Below are positions 1-8,852 of a DNA stretch of 64,000 nt, piece by piece. How positions within the stretch are numbered: position 1 is the first letter of the stretch; each line of letters starts with the position of its first letter. Position numbers and translations under genes: made by a program. Under the pieces are notes generated by a model that was not told the DNA's origin, did no database searches, and worked only from the letters and a program-made list of their open reading frames with translations. Origin of the DNA: Poriferisodalis sp965262965 (GTDB lineage Bacteria > Actinomycetota > Acidimicrobiia > Acidimicrobiales > Poriferisodalaceae); the NCBI RefSeq assembly GCF_965262965.1, contig NZ_OZ253573.1, forward strand, positions 1,178,001 through 1,242,000, in the 5' to 3' direction.

Positions 1-29
1 GGCCAGGTGCCGATACCTGGCTCACAGCT

Positions 30-1745
30 TCAACTGTTCGCAGGTTCTGCTTGGGCGCCACGGACGAGCCGGCCGGGGCGCTCACCGGTGAACTCGCCGT
101 CCGAAGACACTTCGACACCGGCCACCAAGGTGTGCCGGTAGCCGCTCGAACGCTGCACCAGCCGCTTGCCGCCAGTCGGCAAGTCATAGACGAGTTTCGG
201 TCGATCCAAGCCGAGGGCATCGAAGTCGACGATGTTGATGTCCGCGCGGAAGCCCGGAGCCAGCAAGCCCCGGTCTGCCAAGCCATAGGCGAGCGCATTG
301 CCCCGGGTCTGCTTGTGAACGAGGAATTCCAGCGGAAGCCCTTCGCCGCGCGTGCGGTCGCGCGCCCAATGCGTCAGCAAGTACGTCGGATACGACGCAT
401 CGCAGATTGTGCCGACATGGGCTCCTGCGTCGCCGATCCCGCAGATCGTGTGCTGGTCGGCCAGCATTTCCCGAATCACATCGAGACTGCCGCCGGTGTA
501 GTTCTCGAACGGGAACAGCAGCAGTCCCCCGCCATCGCCTTCTGACAGCAGATCCAGTGCCAGTTGCCACACGCTGACGCCGAGTTCGGCGGCGCGTGCG
601 GCCACCGTGTCACGCGGGTCGGGCTCGTAGTCCGGCACCTTGCCCAGCTCGGATGCGCGAGTCAGTGCGTAGTCCATCCACTTGCTGAATGCGTCGGCTG
701 GCCGGTCGTTGACCAGCGCAGATCGCAAGGCCTCGTCGTTGCGCAGCCTCCGGGCCCGCTCAAGCGTCGGCAGGTGCGCGATATCACGGTATGCACGATG
801 GTTGCCGAACGGATTGACCGACACGTCGAGCCCGAGCAGAACGCTGATCGGTCGGCAGCCGACCTGCCCGTTGGCCGCTATTCCTGCCGCGTTTGCAGAT
901 CGAATGTCCGCCAGCGTCTCGCGCCACAGTTCGGGCGAGCGATCGACTTGCAGAAGCAGCACCGACAGCGGCCGACGGGAGAGCTCCGCTGCCGCACGCA
1001 GGTGCGCGAATTCGCCTGGGCCGAAATCGGAGTTCACCTGGAGCACCCCAGCGCCGGCGGCGCGCATGCCACGGGCCACGGCCGCAAGCTCGGGATCACC
1101 GGCGGACAGCGACGGCGTGAGACGCCCGTCTGCCGTCTTGTGCTTGGTGGTGCGGCTGGTGGTGAATCCGAGCGCTCCCGCGTTGAGCGCCTCTGCAACC
1201 AGCGACTCGATGCGTTCCAACTCGTCAGGGCTCGGCACCTCAGCGTGGTCGGCGCCGCGCTCACCCATGACGAAGAAACGGAGCGCCCCGTGCGGCAGCT
1301 GACTGCCGATGTCCATGACCCGTGGCGTGCGCTCGAGCGTGTCGAGGTACTCCGGATAGCTGGTCCAGCAGAAGTCCATGCCCTCTGCCAGAACCGTGCC
1401 GGGGATGTCCTCGACGCCTTCCATCAGATTGATCAGGTAGTCCTCGGTGCCGGGCTGCACCGGAGCGAACCCGACGCCGCAATTACCAAAGACCGCCGTG
1501 GTTACTCCGTGCCACGACGACGGTGTCATCTCGGGATCCCAGGTGGCCTGGCCGTCGTAGTGCGTGTGAATGTCGACCCAGCCCGGGATTACCAGATGTC
1601 CGTCGGCATCGATCTCACGGCGGCCGCGACCAGTAACGCCCCCGACCTCGACCACGACACCGTCATTGATGGCCACATCCGCCATCCGCGGCGGGTCGCC
1701 GCTCCCGTCGACGACGCTCCCATTCCGAATCACCAAATCGGCCAT
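30..1745 (-). CDS. N-acyl-D-amino-acid deacylase / D-aminoacylase-like amidohydrolase
   Basis: A 571-residue protein of the metal-dependent amidohydrolase superfamily, D-aminoacylase branch, expected to hydrolyse N-acyl-D-amino acids or related amides in the cytoplasm. The N-terminal strand MADLVIRNG is the usual beginning of this family, so the ATG at 1745 is preferred to an in-frame start 19 codons upstream. The metal-binding motif HTHYDGQ lies at residues 60-66 and GNCG at about 87-90. A late GDAGAHVG motif near residue 455 supplies the expected distal Asp/His. Length fits the family. The substrate cannot be inferred because no pathway genes adjoin it. A 7-bp inverted repeat at 2-21, just past the stop, could act as a terminator but has no T tract. 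Confidence 0.85.
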   Translation of the reverse strand: MADLVIRNGSVVDGSGDPPRMADVAINDGVVVEVGGVTGRGRREIDADGHLVIPGWVDIHTHYDGQATWDPEMTPSSWHGVTTAVFGNCGVGFAPVQPGTEDYLINLMEGVEDIPGTVLAEGMDFCWTSYPEYLDTLERTPRVMDIGSQLPHGALRFFVMGERGADHAEVPSPDELERIESLVAEALNAGALGFTTSRTTKHKTADGRLTPSLSAGDPELAAVARGMRAAGAGVLQVNSDFGPGEFAHLRAAAELSRRPLSVLLLQVDRSPELWRETLADIRSANAAGIAANGQVGCRPISVLLGLDVSVNPFGNHRAYRDIAHLPTLERARRLRNDEALRSALVNDRPADAFSKWMDYALTRASELGKVPDYEPDPRDTVAARAAELGVSVWQLALDLLSEGDGGGLLLFPFENYTGGSLDVIREMLADQHTICGIGDAGAHVGTICDASYPTYLLTHWARDRTRGEGLPLEFLVHKQTRGNALAYGLADRGLLAPGFRADINIVDFDALGLDRPKLVYDLPTGGKRLVQRSSGYRHTLVAGVEVSSDGEFTGERPGRLVRGAQAEPANS

Positions 1746-1811
1746 CAGGACAGAGTACCTACGCGGGTGAAACGAAGCCGATGACGTGCTCGATTCGGGC
1801 ACGACGCAACT

Positions 1812-3230
1812 TCACCGGGCTGTGCGGCGGGCCATGACGACGAGGCTCTTTGCCATGATTTCCCAGTCGAGGACCGGCGACCAGTTGACGACGTACTGGA
1901 GGTCGTGCCCGAGCTTGTAGCCGGGATCGGTTTGATAGTGACCCTGAGTCTGCGCCAACCCTGTGATGCCGGGCGGGACATCGTGGCGGCGGCCGTATCC
2001 GGCAATTTCATGCTCCAGCCGGGCGACGAATTGAGGCCGCTCGGGCCTGGGCCCGACCAGCGACATGGTGCCCCTCAGCACGTTCCAGAGCTGGGGCAGC
2101 TCGTCCAGCCGCGTGCTGCGCAACCACCCCATGCCCCGGATCACCCGTGGGTCGTTCGAGACGGCGAACACCGGTCCGTTCCGTTCGGCGTCGCGGGTCA
2201 TCGTGCGGAATTTCAGCAGCACGAACGGCACTCCGCCGCGGCCCACGCGCTCCTGGCGATACAGCACATCCCGACCGCCGACGATCCTCACGTACGCGGC
2301 AACGGCTGCTGCGAGAGGCAGCGCGAATGACGCCAGCAGCAGCAGGTACGCAATATCGAGCAACCTCTTGAAACGCAGGCGGCAGATTGGCAGGGCGTGC
2401 GCTCGCAGGGCCACGAACGGCATGCCGCCGATCTGACGGCTGCGCTGCAGTCCCAGCAGCGTGTCGGCTGGCGTGATGCGGCGGAACACGCTGATGCGGC
2501 GAAACTCCAACTCACCGAGCGGCTCTGGGTAGATGGCGTCAAGGGGCTGGCCCGACAGCAGCAGCAACTCGGTGGCGCCCACTCGGTCTGCCTCGTCGAG
2601 GATCGATGCGGGGTCGTTCAGGCAGCCGGCGACGACTGCATCAGGCTCAGCATCTGCGAGGTGCTCGCGGGCTGAGCTGATGTCGGAGGGCGTGCCGACC
2701 AGCAACATCCGCGGCCTGCCGGTGCGCAGGAGCCGCCCACGCCGCGCCGCCCAGCGATTGAACGAGATCAGCATGCTCGCTGCCACAGCGAGCACCACGA
2801 GGTTCGCCCGCGGCATCAGGTACCGACCGGTCAACAGCGTGACGGTGGCATCGCCGCCCACCGCCATGAACGTGAGCAGCATGGCGCGCGGCAGCCACGG
2901 CCGATGCCCCAAGCGCTGCTCATACTCGTACAGCCCGCCGAAGTAATAGACGGCCATGTGCAAGGCGGTGGCGACGGCGAAGCCGATCACGTAGTGAGTC
3001 CACGGGTACGTCGGCCAGTCGAGACCAAAACGCACAACGGTGATTGCCACCATCAAGCCGAACAGCGTCACCGCATCGACGAGGTAGAGGAACCGGAATC
3101 CCCGAAGGCTCGACGGATCCCCCTCCGCCCGCGCCGCCGACGTCACGAGGTGTGCATGGTTGGACGAAACACGTCGCTCAGTGCTGGGGGCCGTGGCGTC
3201 CGGCAGTCGGTGCCGCTGCGGGACTGCCAT
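1812..3230 (-). CDS. Polyprenyl glycosylphosphotransferase (bacterial sugar transferase)
   Basis: A 472-residue membrane enzyme that should transfer a sugar-1-phosphate from a nucleotide sugar to undecaprenyl phosphate, the priming step of exopolysaccharide or cell-wall glycan synthesis. Several hydrophobic segments fill residues 45-160, followed by a Rossmann-like middle region. The C-terminal sugar transferase domain (about residues 285-472) begins RFKRLLDIAY and contains the signature blocks LLKFRTM, STRLDELPQLWNVL and MSLVGPRPERP. The start MAVPQRH at 3230 is chosen because the reading frame upstream lies over the divergent glycosyltransferase gene. The divergent gene 66 bp away and galE suggest a small envelope-glycan locus. 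The sugar is unknown. Confidence 0.88.
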   Translation of the reverse strand: MAVPQRHRLPDATAPSTERRVSSNHAHLVTSAARAEGDPSSLRGFRFLYLVDAVTLFGLMVAITVVRFGLDWPTYPWTHYVIGFAVATALHMAVYYFGGLYEYEQRLGHRPWLPRAMLLTFMAVGGDATVTLLTGRYLMPRANLVVLAVAASMLISFNRWAARRGRLLRTGRPRMLLVGTPSDISSAREHLADAEPDAVVAGCLNDPASILDEADRVGATELLLLSGQPLDAIYPEPLGELEFRRISVFRRITPADTLLGLQRSRQIGGMPFVALRAHALPICRLRFKRLLDIAYLLLLASFALPLAAAVAAYVRIVGGRDVLYRQERVGRGGVPFVLLKFRTMTRDAERNGPVFAVSNDPRVIRGMGWLRSTRLDELPQLWNVLRGTMSLVGPRPERPQFVARLEHEIAGYGRRHDVPPGITGLAQTQGHYQTDPGYKLGHDLQYVVNWSPVLDWEIMAKSLVVMARRTAR

Positions 3231-3296
3231 CAGGCCGATACTACGCTGCGACCCTTCGTGCGGTGGGTGCGGCGACCGCGAACCGAAAGATCCCTC

Positions 3297-4883
3297 ATGC
3301 TCCCTCGAGGCTCCTTGGCTCGTCCGTGCTCGGGCTGGACCGTCGTGGTGTTCATCTGCATCGGCGTGCTCGCCCTGTGGGCGCCAGACCTGAACCTCCC
3401 GCTCGGCAACAGCGACGACGGCCGAATCTTCGGACGAGCAGGCATTCAGGCGCGCAACTTCTGGGAACTCGGCCCGATCGAGTCCCGGCTCGGTGCAGGG
3501 ACCGAGCCGTTCATCCGGGCCGAGTACGACGTACCGCCACGCACCGATCCGCCGCCTGCCGCGGTCACGTACGCGCATCATCCCCCGCTGAAGCTGTTCA
3601 TCACCATCGGATCCGTGGGACTGTTCGGCGACAACCTGACGGCAATCCGCATCACTGACTTCCTCATCGGCGCCGCAACAGTGGCGTTCATGGCCGCGTT
3701 GCTGCGAGCAGTCGGCTTCCGGTGGGGCCCCACGCTGGTCGCTCTCGCTGCGTTCGTGAGCACCGGGTTCTTCTATGTCTATGCGCGCGTCGGCATCAGC
3801 TTCTCTCTGCTGCTGGCATTGACCGCAGCTGTGGCTTGGTTGCGTCAAGCCGAGCGTCCTCCCCGCTGGGCCCTGTGGGGAGCGGCAGTTCTCGCCGCGC
3901 TCACGGCGATGCACTCCTGGATCGCCATCGCTGCTGTCGGCCTCCTGTTGATCTGGCTGTTTTTCGGCGGCGTGCAGCGAGACCGAACCGGCCGGGCCGA
4001 CTCGCCGTCGGGGCCGCGCGGACTGCGGCACATGCTCAGGCGGACCTGGTCGCCCGCGCTGACCGCCGTGGTGACCGGCACCGTGATCGGCGGGTTGTTG
4101 ACCGCGGCGTGGCTGCTCAATGCGACCGACATCTCCGAGCTCAGCGAGCGAGTCGCCTTCCGCACCGGCAATGACGTCTCGACAGCGGCCGAGCAGCGGC
4201 AATTCAGTTTCGGAGAGTTCTTGGCGCGCCAGTGGACGAATGCCAGCCACGAGCTGCTGACCTCTTGGTGGCTCAGACTGCTGGTGTTCCCCGCTCTCGT
4301 CGTCGGTGTCGTCGACCGACGTTCCCGGGGACCGTTGCTCATCACACTCGCCGTCGCTGCATCGATGACGTTTGCATTGCAGCAGGGCGCTTGGATCCAC
4401 CGCCTGTGGAACTTCCCCTGGATGGCGCCCGTAACCATCGGCATCGCCGCACTCGCCGATGCCGTCCGGCGGGCGCTGCGGGGACGCGCTGCGAGGCTCC
4501 GACTGCCGCTTGGCCTGCTCATGAGCGCCGTTGCCGCAACAACGCTGTTCTTCGTCGTCACCGGATCGACGCGGGACTTCTATCTGACACGACCCGCCGA
4601 TGCGGGCGCGGTGCTCGAGCAAGCACGAGGCGCTCCTGAGGTGGCCGAGGCAGATCTTGTCTGGTTCACCTCGGGCATCTGGACACCGCGTTGGATCTCG
4701 TACTACCTCGACCGACCCGTGTGGATGCTCGATGAGAGCAACCTGGACAAAGTGCGTGCGTCCGACGTGATCCTCGTGCGTAACGATCGGATCCCCGAGT
4801 TCGTTCCCGACGGCGCGCTGGCGAAACCGCTGGCTGCCGGGAAGGAGTACACCCTCATCTCCGCACGCGAGATGATCGAGTGA
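3297..4883 (+). CDS. GT-C fold membrane glycosyltransferase, ArnT/PMT-like
   Basis: A 528-residue polytopic membrane protein. An N-terminal transmembrane segment is followed by an extracytoplasmic loop with NSDDGRI at about residue 36 and a later YAHHPPLKLF block. Acidic loop residues and an H-P-P motif in this arrangement are typical of dolichyl/undecaprenyl-phosphate-dependent GT-C enzymes (ArnT/PMT, GT39/GT83-like). At least eight further hydrophobic segments follow, then a soluble C-terminal tail of about 100 residues. It probably moves a sugar from a lipid carrier onto an extracytoplasmic acceptor. ATG 3297 is chosen because it leads directly into the first membrane helix. A GTG about 13 codons upstream cannot be excluded. 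It is divergent from the sugar-phosphate transferase. Confidence 0.7.
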   Translation: MLPRGSLARPCSGWTVVVFICIGVLALWAPDLNLPLGNSDDGRIFGRAGIQARNFWELGPIESRLGAGTEPFIRAEYDVPPRTDPPPAAVTYAHHPPLKLFITIGSVGLFGDNLTAIRITDFLIGAATVAFMAALLRAVGFRWGPTLVALAAFVSTGFFYVYARVGISFSLLLALTAAVAWLRQAERPPRWALWGAAVLAALTAMHSWIAIAAVGLLLIWLFFGGVQRDRTGRADSPSGPRGLRHMLRRTWSPALTAVVTGTVIGGLLTAAWLLNATDISELSERVAFRTGNDVSTAAEQRQFSFGEFLARQWTNASHELLTSWWLRLLVFPALVVGVVDRRSRGPLLITLAVAASMTFALQQGAWIHRLWNFPWMAPVTIGIAALADAVRRALRGRAARLRLPLGLLMSAVAATTLFFVVTGSTRDFYLTRPADAGAVLEQARGAPEVAEADLVWFTSGIWTPRWISYYLDRPVWMLDESNLDKVRASDVILVRNDRIPEFVPDGALAKPLAAGKEYTLISAREMIE

Positions 4884-4932
4884 CCGACCTGGGGTGACGC
4901 GCCCGCTGCCGCTCGGTTGACGAGGTTCGTCC

Positions 4933-5940
4933 TCAGTGCTGCCGATCGCTGCGCCCGCTCACAAAGCGCCAATGGTCTTCGAGCATCTCGTTCAGTCCTC
5001 GGCGTGCTTGCCATTCCAGCTCTCGGGCGGCTCGACTGCAGTCCGCCCAGGACGCGCCGAGGTCGCCCGGACGGCGAGCAACGATCTCGAAGGGAATCGC
5101 GCGCTGCGCTGCCTCCGACGCCGCTGCGACGACTTCGAGCACCGTCGTGGGGACTCCAGTACCGAGGTTGAAGATCCGACTGGGTCGCTCGCCGAGATTG
5201 GCTGCGAGCGCCGCGAGGTGGCCATCAGCGAGATCCATCACGTGGATGTAGTCGCGAATGGCGGTGCCGTCGCGCGTCGGATAGTCGCCACCGAAGATCT
5301 CGAACTTGTCCAACGTTCCCGCCGCGACGCGCATCACGGCAGAAACGAGGTTCGTCGCTTCACCGGGCGGGTCTTCCCCGATTATTCCGGTTGGATGCGC
5401 TCCGACGGGGTTGAAGTAGCGCAACATGACGACCTGCATGCCTGAGGCGGATGCGACGTCGGAAAGCACGCGCTCACACATGATCTTGGTAGCGCCGTAC
5501 GGACTCTCGGGCTCGGTCGGTGTCTCCTCGGTGACCGGCAGTGCCGCGGGAGTGCCGTACACGACGGCAGACGAACTGAACACAAACCGCCCGACCTGCC
5601 GCTCGACCGCCGCCGCAGCAAGCGTAAGCGTCGACATGAGGTTGTTTCTGAAGTAGCGCAGCGGCTCCGCCACCGATTCCGGCACGCTCTTGTGCGCTGC
5701 GAAGTGAACGACCGACTCGATGCGATATGCGTCGAACACGGCGTCGACCGTCGCACGATCCCCGGCGTCTCCCTCGACGACTTCCAGTTTCTGGGTGGTC
5801 AATGAGCGCAGCGCACCGACGAGGTCGCGCCGTGCGTTCGAGAAATCGTCAAGAATCACTACGTCGTGGCCAGCGGCCGCCAGCGCTGCCACCGTGTGAC
5901 TGCCGACGTACCCGGCGCCGCCGGTGACCAGCGTCGTCAC
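4933..5940 (-). CDS. galE: UDP-glucose 4-epimerase
   Basis: A 335-residue short-chain dehydrogenase-type epimerase that interconverts UDP-glucose and UDP-galactose with tightly bound NAD. The nucleotide-binding motif GGAGYVGSH is at residues 7-15. The catalytic region has SSSAVVYG followed by the YGATK active-site Tyr/Lys. The GalE-specific blocks LRYFNPVGAHPTG, RDYIHVMDLADGH and FNLGTG are all present, so GalE is favoured over other sugar epimerases. The start is a GTG at 5940, placing the glycine-rich loop at the usual distance. It would supply UDP-galactose for the two glycosyltransferase genes beside it. Its 3' end converges on the GT-C gene with 49 bp between. Confidence 0.92.
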   Translation of the reverse strand: MTTLVTGGAGYVGSHTVAALAAAGHDVVILDDFSNARRDLVGALRSLTTQKLEVVEGDAGDRATVDAVFDAYRIESVVHFAAHKSVPESVAEPLRYFRNNLMSTLTLAAAAVERQVGRFVFSSSAVVYGTPAALPVTEETPTEPESPYGATKIMCERVLSDVASASGMQVVMLRYFNPVGAHPTGIIGEDPPGEATNLVSAVMRVAAGTLDKFEIFGGDYPTRDGTAIRDYIHVMDLADGHLAALAANLGERPSRIFNLGTGVPTTVLEVVAAASEAAQRAIPFEIVARRPGDLGASWADCSRAARELEWQARRGLNEMLEDHWRFVSGRSDRQH

Positions 5941-6279
5941 GGGATCGAGTCGAACCCGACATGCCCGGCAGTCGTGCTCGTCACCGCAGCCGCCAGCGGT
6001 CTATCAACGGCGGCGTGCATCACCTCAGCAATCCTCCGAGCTGTCGTCGCTGCCGTCGAACCAGCGCCGGGCGCGCACATCCTAGGCATCCTTGCAGCGG
6101 CAGCCGCCATACGGCGCGTCGACGTGTTCTAGCTGCACTTGGACGACGTCACGGTGCCATCCCGGCGCAGCAGGCAACCGATACTCTGGATGATCGCCCC
6201 GATGGCCGCGGTGGCCCAACTGCACATCAGCAGGAGCAGAACCTTGGACCGTGTTCGCGAACCATTCGACAGCCATCGC
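5941..6279. other. Non-coding gap upstream of the DUF3048 lipoprotein gene
   Basis: These 339 bases separate the divergent galE and DUF3048 genes. The DUF3048 frame stays open back to an ATG at 6139, so its 3' part could be coding if the longer start were used. No tRNA, repeat or convincing promoter pair is seen. A TACTCT hexamer at 6182 resembles an actinobacterial -10 box but has no good -35 partner. Confidence 0.4.
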
Positions 6280-7419
6280 GTGGCCGCGACAACCCGGCAT
6301 CATCTCGTCATCGTGTGCGCTCTGCTCCTGTTCACCGCTGCTGCGTGTTCCAGCATAAGAGCGCCAAAGACCACGCTCGCGGAGTCCGCGACGACCTCGG
6401 AAACTGACGTTCCGGCGGTCACCGATGTCGCCCAGGCGCCTGCGGACACACCAGAGAACGCTTCGGTTGTCTCCGCCGCGCCGGCGACGACCGAAGAAGT
6501 CGCTGAGCCCGTACCCACAACGACCGCTGCGCCCGAATTCACCGCACAGTTCACCGGTCTCGCGGTCCTCGCTGAGCTGACCCGCCCGGCAGCCGTCGTC
6601 AAGATCGACAACCACCCGAGAGCCCTTCCCCAGTGGGGCATCAACCGCGCCGATGTCGTCTACGAGGAAATCGTCGAAGCCCGCCTCACCAGGTTCGCCG
6701 CAATCTTCCACTCGCAGAACGCCGACATGGTCGGTCCCGTCCGATCCGCACGCACCGGCGACTTTGCGCTCCTGTCGAACCTCAACTGGCCGATCTTCGT
6801 CAACTCGGGCGCCAACGCGTACACGTCGCGAGCGCTCCGTCGCGTCGACGCTGTCAACATCACCGACGGAGGCGCGCTCGCCAAGGGAGTGTTCGAGCGA
6901 TCGTCGTCCAAGTCTGCTCCGCACAATCTGGTCACCGACACTGCCCGCATCTACGCCGCAGGGGCCGACGGCGGCGGCGACCCCCCGAACTTCCTCAGAT
7001 TCCGCGATGGGGGCCAGCCGGTCATCGGGGGTCAGTCGGTCCGCGGCGTCGACATCGACTTCGGCCAGATCGAGGCGTCGTACCGTTGGGACCCGTTGCT
7101 GAGCGGATGGGCCCGCACACAGAACGGCAGAGATCACACCGACTTCGAGGGTGTGCGCGTCGCGCCGGAAAATGTGATCGTCCAATTCGTCAGTTATGGC
7201 CAAAGCCCCGCGAACCGGGCCACCCCTGAACCCAAGCTGACGGGCAGCGGCGACGCGTGGATCTTCACAAACGGGCTCGTCCTCCAAGGATCGTGGGAGC
7301 GCTTGTCCGAACGCGATCTCACGGTGTTCCGCACCTCGAGCGGGACCGTTGTCGCGCTGACTCCTGGCCGCACGTGGATCGCTCTCGCGCTAGCGAATTC
7401 TGCGATCCTCGTTCAGTGA
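6280..7419 (+). CDS. DUF3048 (YerB-like) lipoprotein
   Basis: A 379-residue predicted lipoprotein. The GTG at 6280 gives a textbook lipoprotein signal: a short basic start, the hydrophobic run IVCALLLFTAAA, then the lipobox cysteine of AACSS at about residue 23. An ATG at 6139 would give an improbably long N-region. A Thr/Ala/Pro-rich linker reaches residue about 85. The DUF3048 core follows, with characteristic AVVKIDNHPRALPQWG, ADVVYEEIVEARLTRFAAIF and GPVRSARTGD blocks. The family is anchored on the outer face of the membrane; its biochemical function is not established. It converges on rsfS with only two bases between stop codons. Confidence 0.8.
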   Translation: MAATTRHHLVIVCALLLFTAAACSSIRAPKTTLAESATTSETDVPAVTDVAQAPADTPENASVVSAAPATTEEVAEPVPTTTAAPEFTAQFTGLAVLAELTRPAAVVKIDNHPRALPQWGINRADVVYEEIVEARLTRFAAIFHSQNADMVGPVRSARTGDFALLSNLNWPIFVNSGANAYTSRALRRVDAVNITDGGALAKGVFERSSSKSAPHNLVTDTARIYAAGADGGGDPPNFLRFRDGGQPVIGGQSVRGVDIDFGQIEASYRWDPLLSGWARTQNGRDHTDFEGVRVAPENVIVQFVSYGQSPANRATPEPKLTGSGDAWIFTNGLVLQGSWERLSERDLTVFRTSSGTVVALTPGRTWIALALANSAILVQ

Positions 7420-7421
7420 GC

Positions 7422-7844
7422 TCAGCCGAATTCGTAACGCGGCACGTCTGACCAAAGGCGTTCGAGGTCGTAGTACTCGCGGGTCTGCTCCAAGAAGACA
7501 TGCGCCACGAACAGTCCGAAGTCAAGCAGGACCCATTGAGGGTCGTCGAGGCCTTCGGTACGGATGGGTCCGTCGCCGCCAGCAGTCTTCACGTGCTCAG
7601 TGATCAACTCGGCGATGCGCCGAACCCGCCGCTTGTTCGGCGCACTGGCGATGATGAACCAATCGGTAATGGAGAGCACATCGCCCACCTCCAGCACGAC
7701 GATGCGCTCCGCCGACATTTCCGAAGCACCTCGCACCGCTGCGAGCACGACTTCGGGCACAAGGCCGTCTTCGTAGCTGTCCGGCTCGGAGGGGGCGACG
7801 GGCGTCCCGGCGGGGGAAGCTTGGGGAACCGATGCCACAGTCAC
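7422..7844 (-). CDS. rsfS: Ribosomal silencing factor RsfS
   Basis: A 140-residue Iojap/RsfS-family protein that binds ribosomal protein L14 on the 50S subunit and blocks subunit joining when nutrients are scarce. After a Pro-rich leader of about 30 residues, the conserved core shows ITDWFIIASAPN, IRTEGLDDPQWVLLDFGLFVAHVF and a YYDLERLW block near the C terminus, all family signatures. Its first codon overlaps the nadD stop (ATGA, 7841-7844), so the two genes are probably translationally coupled. nadD-rsfS is a common bacterial pair. Confidence 0.93.
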   Translation of the reverse strand: MTVASVPQASPAGTPVAPSEPDSYEDGLVPEVVLAAVRGASEMSAERIVVLEVGDVLSITDWFIIASAPNKRRVRRIAELITEHVKTAGGDGPIRTEGLDDPQWVLLDFGLFVAHVFLEQTREYYDLERLWSDVPRYEFG

Positions 7845-8497
7845 GCAGAATAGAGCCCACGGTCCGCGATGTAGCTCATCACGGCATCCGGAACCATCCG
7901 CGCAGCCTCGCGCATGGCGTCGGCGACAGCGTCGTGGGATCCGCGTGCTGGTTCACGAGCGGCGGCAGCCAGCAGTTCCCGCACCCGGGTAGCGGAAGCG
8001 TCCACCGGTGCCATGACGATCGGCATTGTCTTCCAGCCGTCGAGGTGACCGAACTCATGGCCGGGTGGCTGGAGTATTCCGACCGTCACACGGCAAGCCA
8101 GTTCGTCTGCGCGGTTCCAGGCCCCCAGGCCTGCGGCGGCTTCAGGCCCCACAACCAACACCGTCTCAGTGCCGGGGCGCTCCAGATCGATGACAGTCTC
8201 GATGGTGAACGTTGGTCCGCCTCGCCGCAGTTCGATATCAGTGACTTCGATGCCGTCGACCGCCTCGAACGCGAGCCGCGTCATCTCAAATCGGTGATGA
8301 GCCGGCGTCACGCTGCGCCGCTCCGACTTCTGCCAAGGGTCATTCGCGACCGCCACACAAAGCGTCGCAATGCCGAGTTGATCCCTCGCACTCACTGCTG
8401 CGGCGACATGTCCCACATGGGGCGGATCGAAGGTGCCCCCGAAGATCCCTTGTCGCGGCGGCACCGTCGCAGTGTAGGGTTGCGTCCCACACCACAT
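7841..8497 (-). CDS. nadD: Nicotinate-nucleotide adenylyltransferase
   Basis: A 218-residue adenylyltransferase that joins ATP and nicotinate mononucleotide to make deamido-NAD in NAD biosynthesis. The nucleotidyltransferase motif GIFGGTFDPPHVGH is at residues 17-30. The C-terminal DASATRVRE block corresponds to the family's second ATP-binding motif. The ATG at 8497 is supported by a GGAG ribosome-binding site six bases upstream. A GTG at 8464 would place the motif nearer the N terminus but lacks a binding site. It is first in a two-gene unit with rsfS. Confidence 0.93.
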   Translation of the reverse strand: MWCGTQPYTATVPPRQGIFGGTFDPPHVGHVAAAVSARDQLGIATLCVAVANDPWQKSERRSVTPAHHRFEMTRLAFEAVDGIEVTDIELRRGGPTFTIETVIDLERPGTETVLVVGPEAAAGLGAWNRADELACRVTVGILQPPGHEFGHLDGWKTMPIVMAPVDASATRVRELLAAAAREPARGSHDAVADAMREAARMVPDAVMSYIADRGLYSA

Positions 8498-8852
8498 GAA
8501 TCTCCGTGCGCACGTGCATCAAAGTGCCAGTTGTTGCGCGCGCCCTGTGCTGTGTGTTACGTTTTGATTGTCCGCCCACAGCAGTGGTCTGCATGGTCCC
8601 ATATCGACGGACCGACGGTGCATTCACTGATTGCGGTGCGATGCCGGGCTTCGGGATTTTCTCGTAGTTCGACAACGCTGGCGGGCGAACAAGCAAACAC
8701 GGTGCCATCGGGACGATGGCACCACCCCAAGAGCGCCTGAGTCCGGGTCGAATTGGCCTGACAAGGGCGCTATATACCCGGTGCCCCCCACCGGGTGGTA
8801 TGGCAAGGCAAGTAACTGAACCGGCTGCCCCCTGCCGGTTGGAGCGTGTGTG
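8498..8852. promoter_or_regulatory. Structured leader region between nadD and the sigma factor gene
   Basis: This 355-base gap between divergent genes contains no plausible reading frame but three strong inverted repeats on the sigma-gene side: 8701-8723 (perfect 10-bp stem, 3-nt loop), 8777-8795 and 8819-8840. A TATATA hexamer lies at 8771-8776. The density of hairpins suggests a long structured 5' leader or a separate small RNA upstream of the sigma gene. Confidence 0.5.
8777..8840 (+). ncRNA. 6C-RNA-like pair of C-loop hairpins
   Basis: Two consecutive perfect 7-bp hairpins whose loops are runs of cytosine. The first has arms CCCGGTG and CACCGGG around a C-only loop, in a run of six C's. 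The second has arms AACCGGC and GCCGGTT around a loop containing five C's. Two adjacent stem-loops with C-run loops are the defining pattern of the actinobacterial 6C small RNA. The spacing and the lack of a clear terminator are atypical. The second hairpin ends one base before the GGAG of the downstream sigma gene, so it may instead act as a leader structure. Assigned from the pattern only. Confidence 0.45.

Noticed and set aside
1812..4622. A 936-residue minus-strand protein spanning the sugar transferase and beyond
   Set aside because: The N-terminal half lies antisense over the GT-C gene and has no family features; the real start is near 3230.
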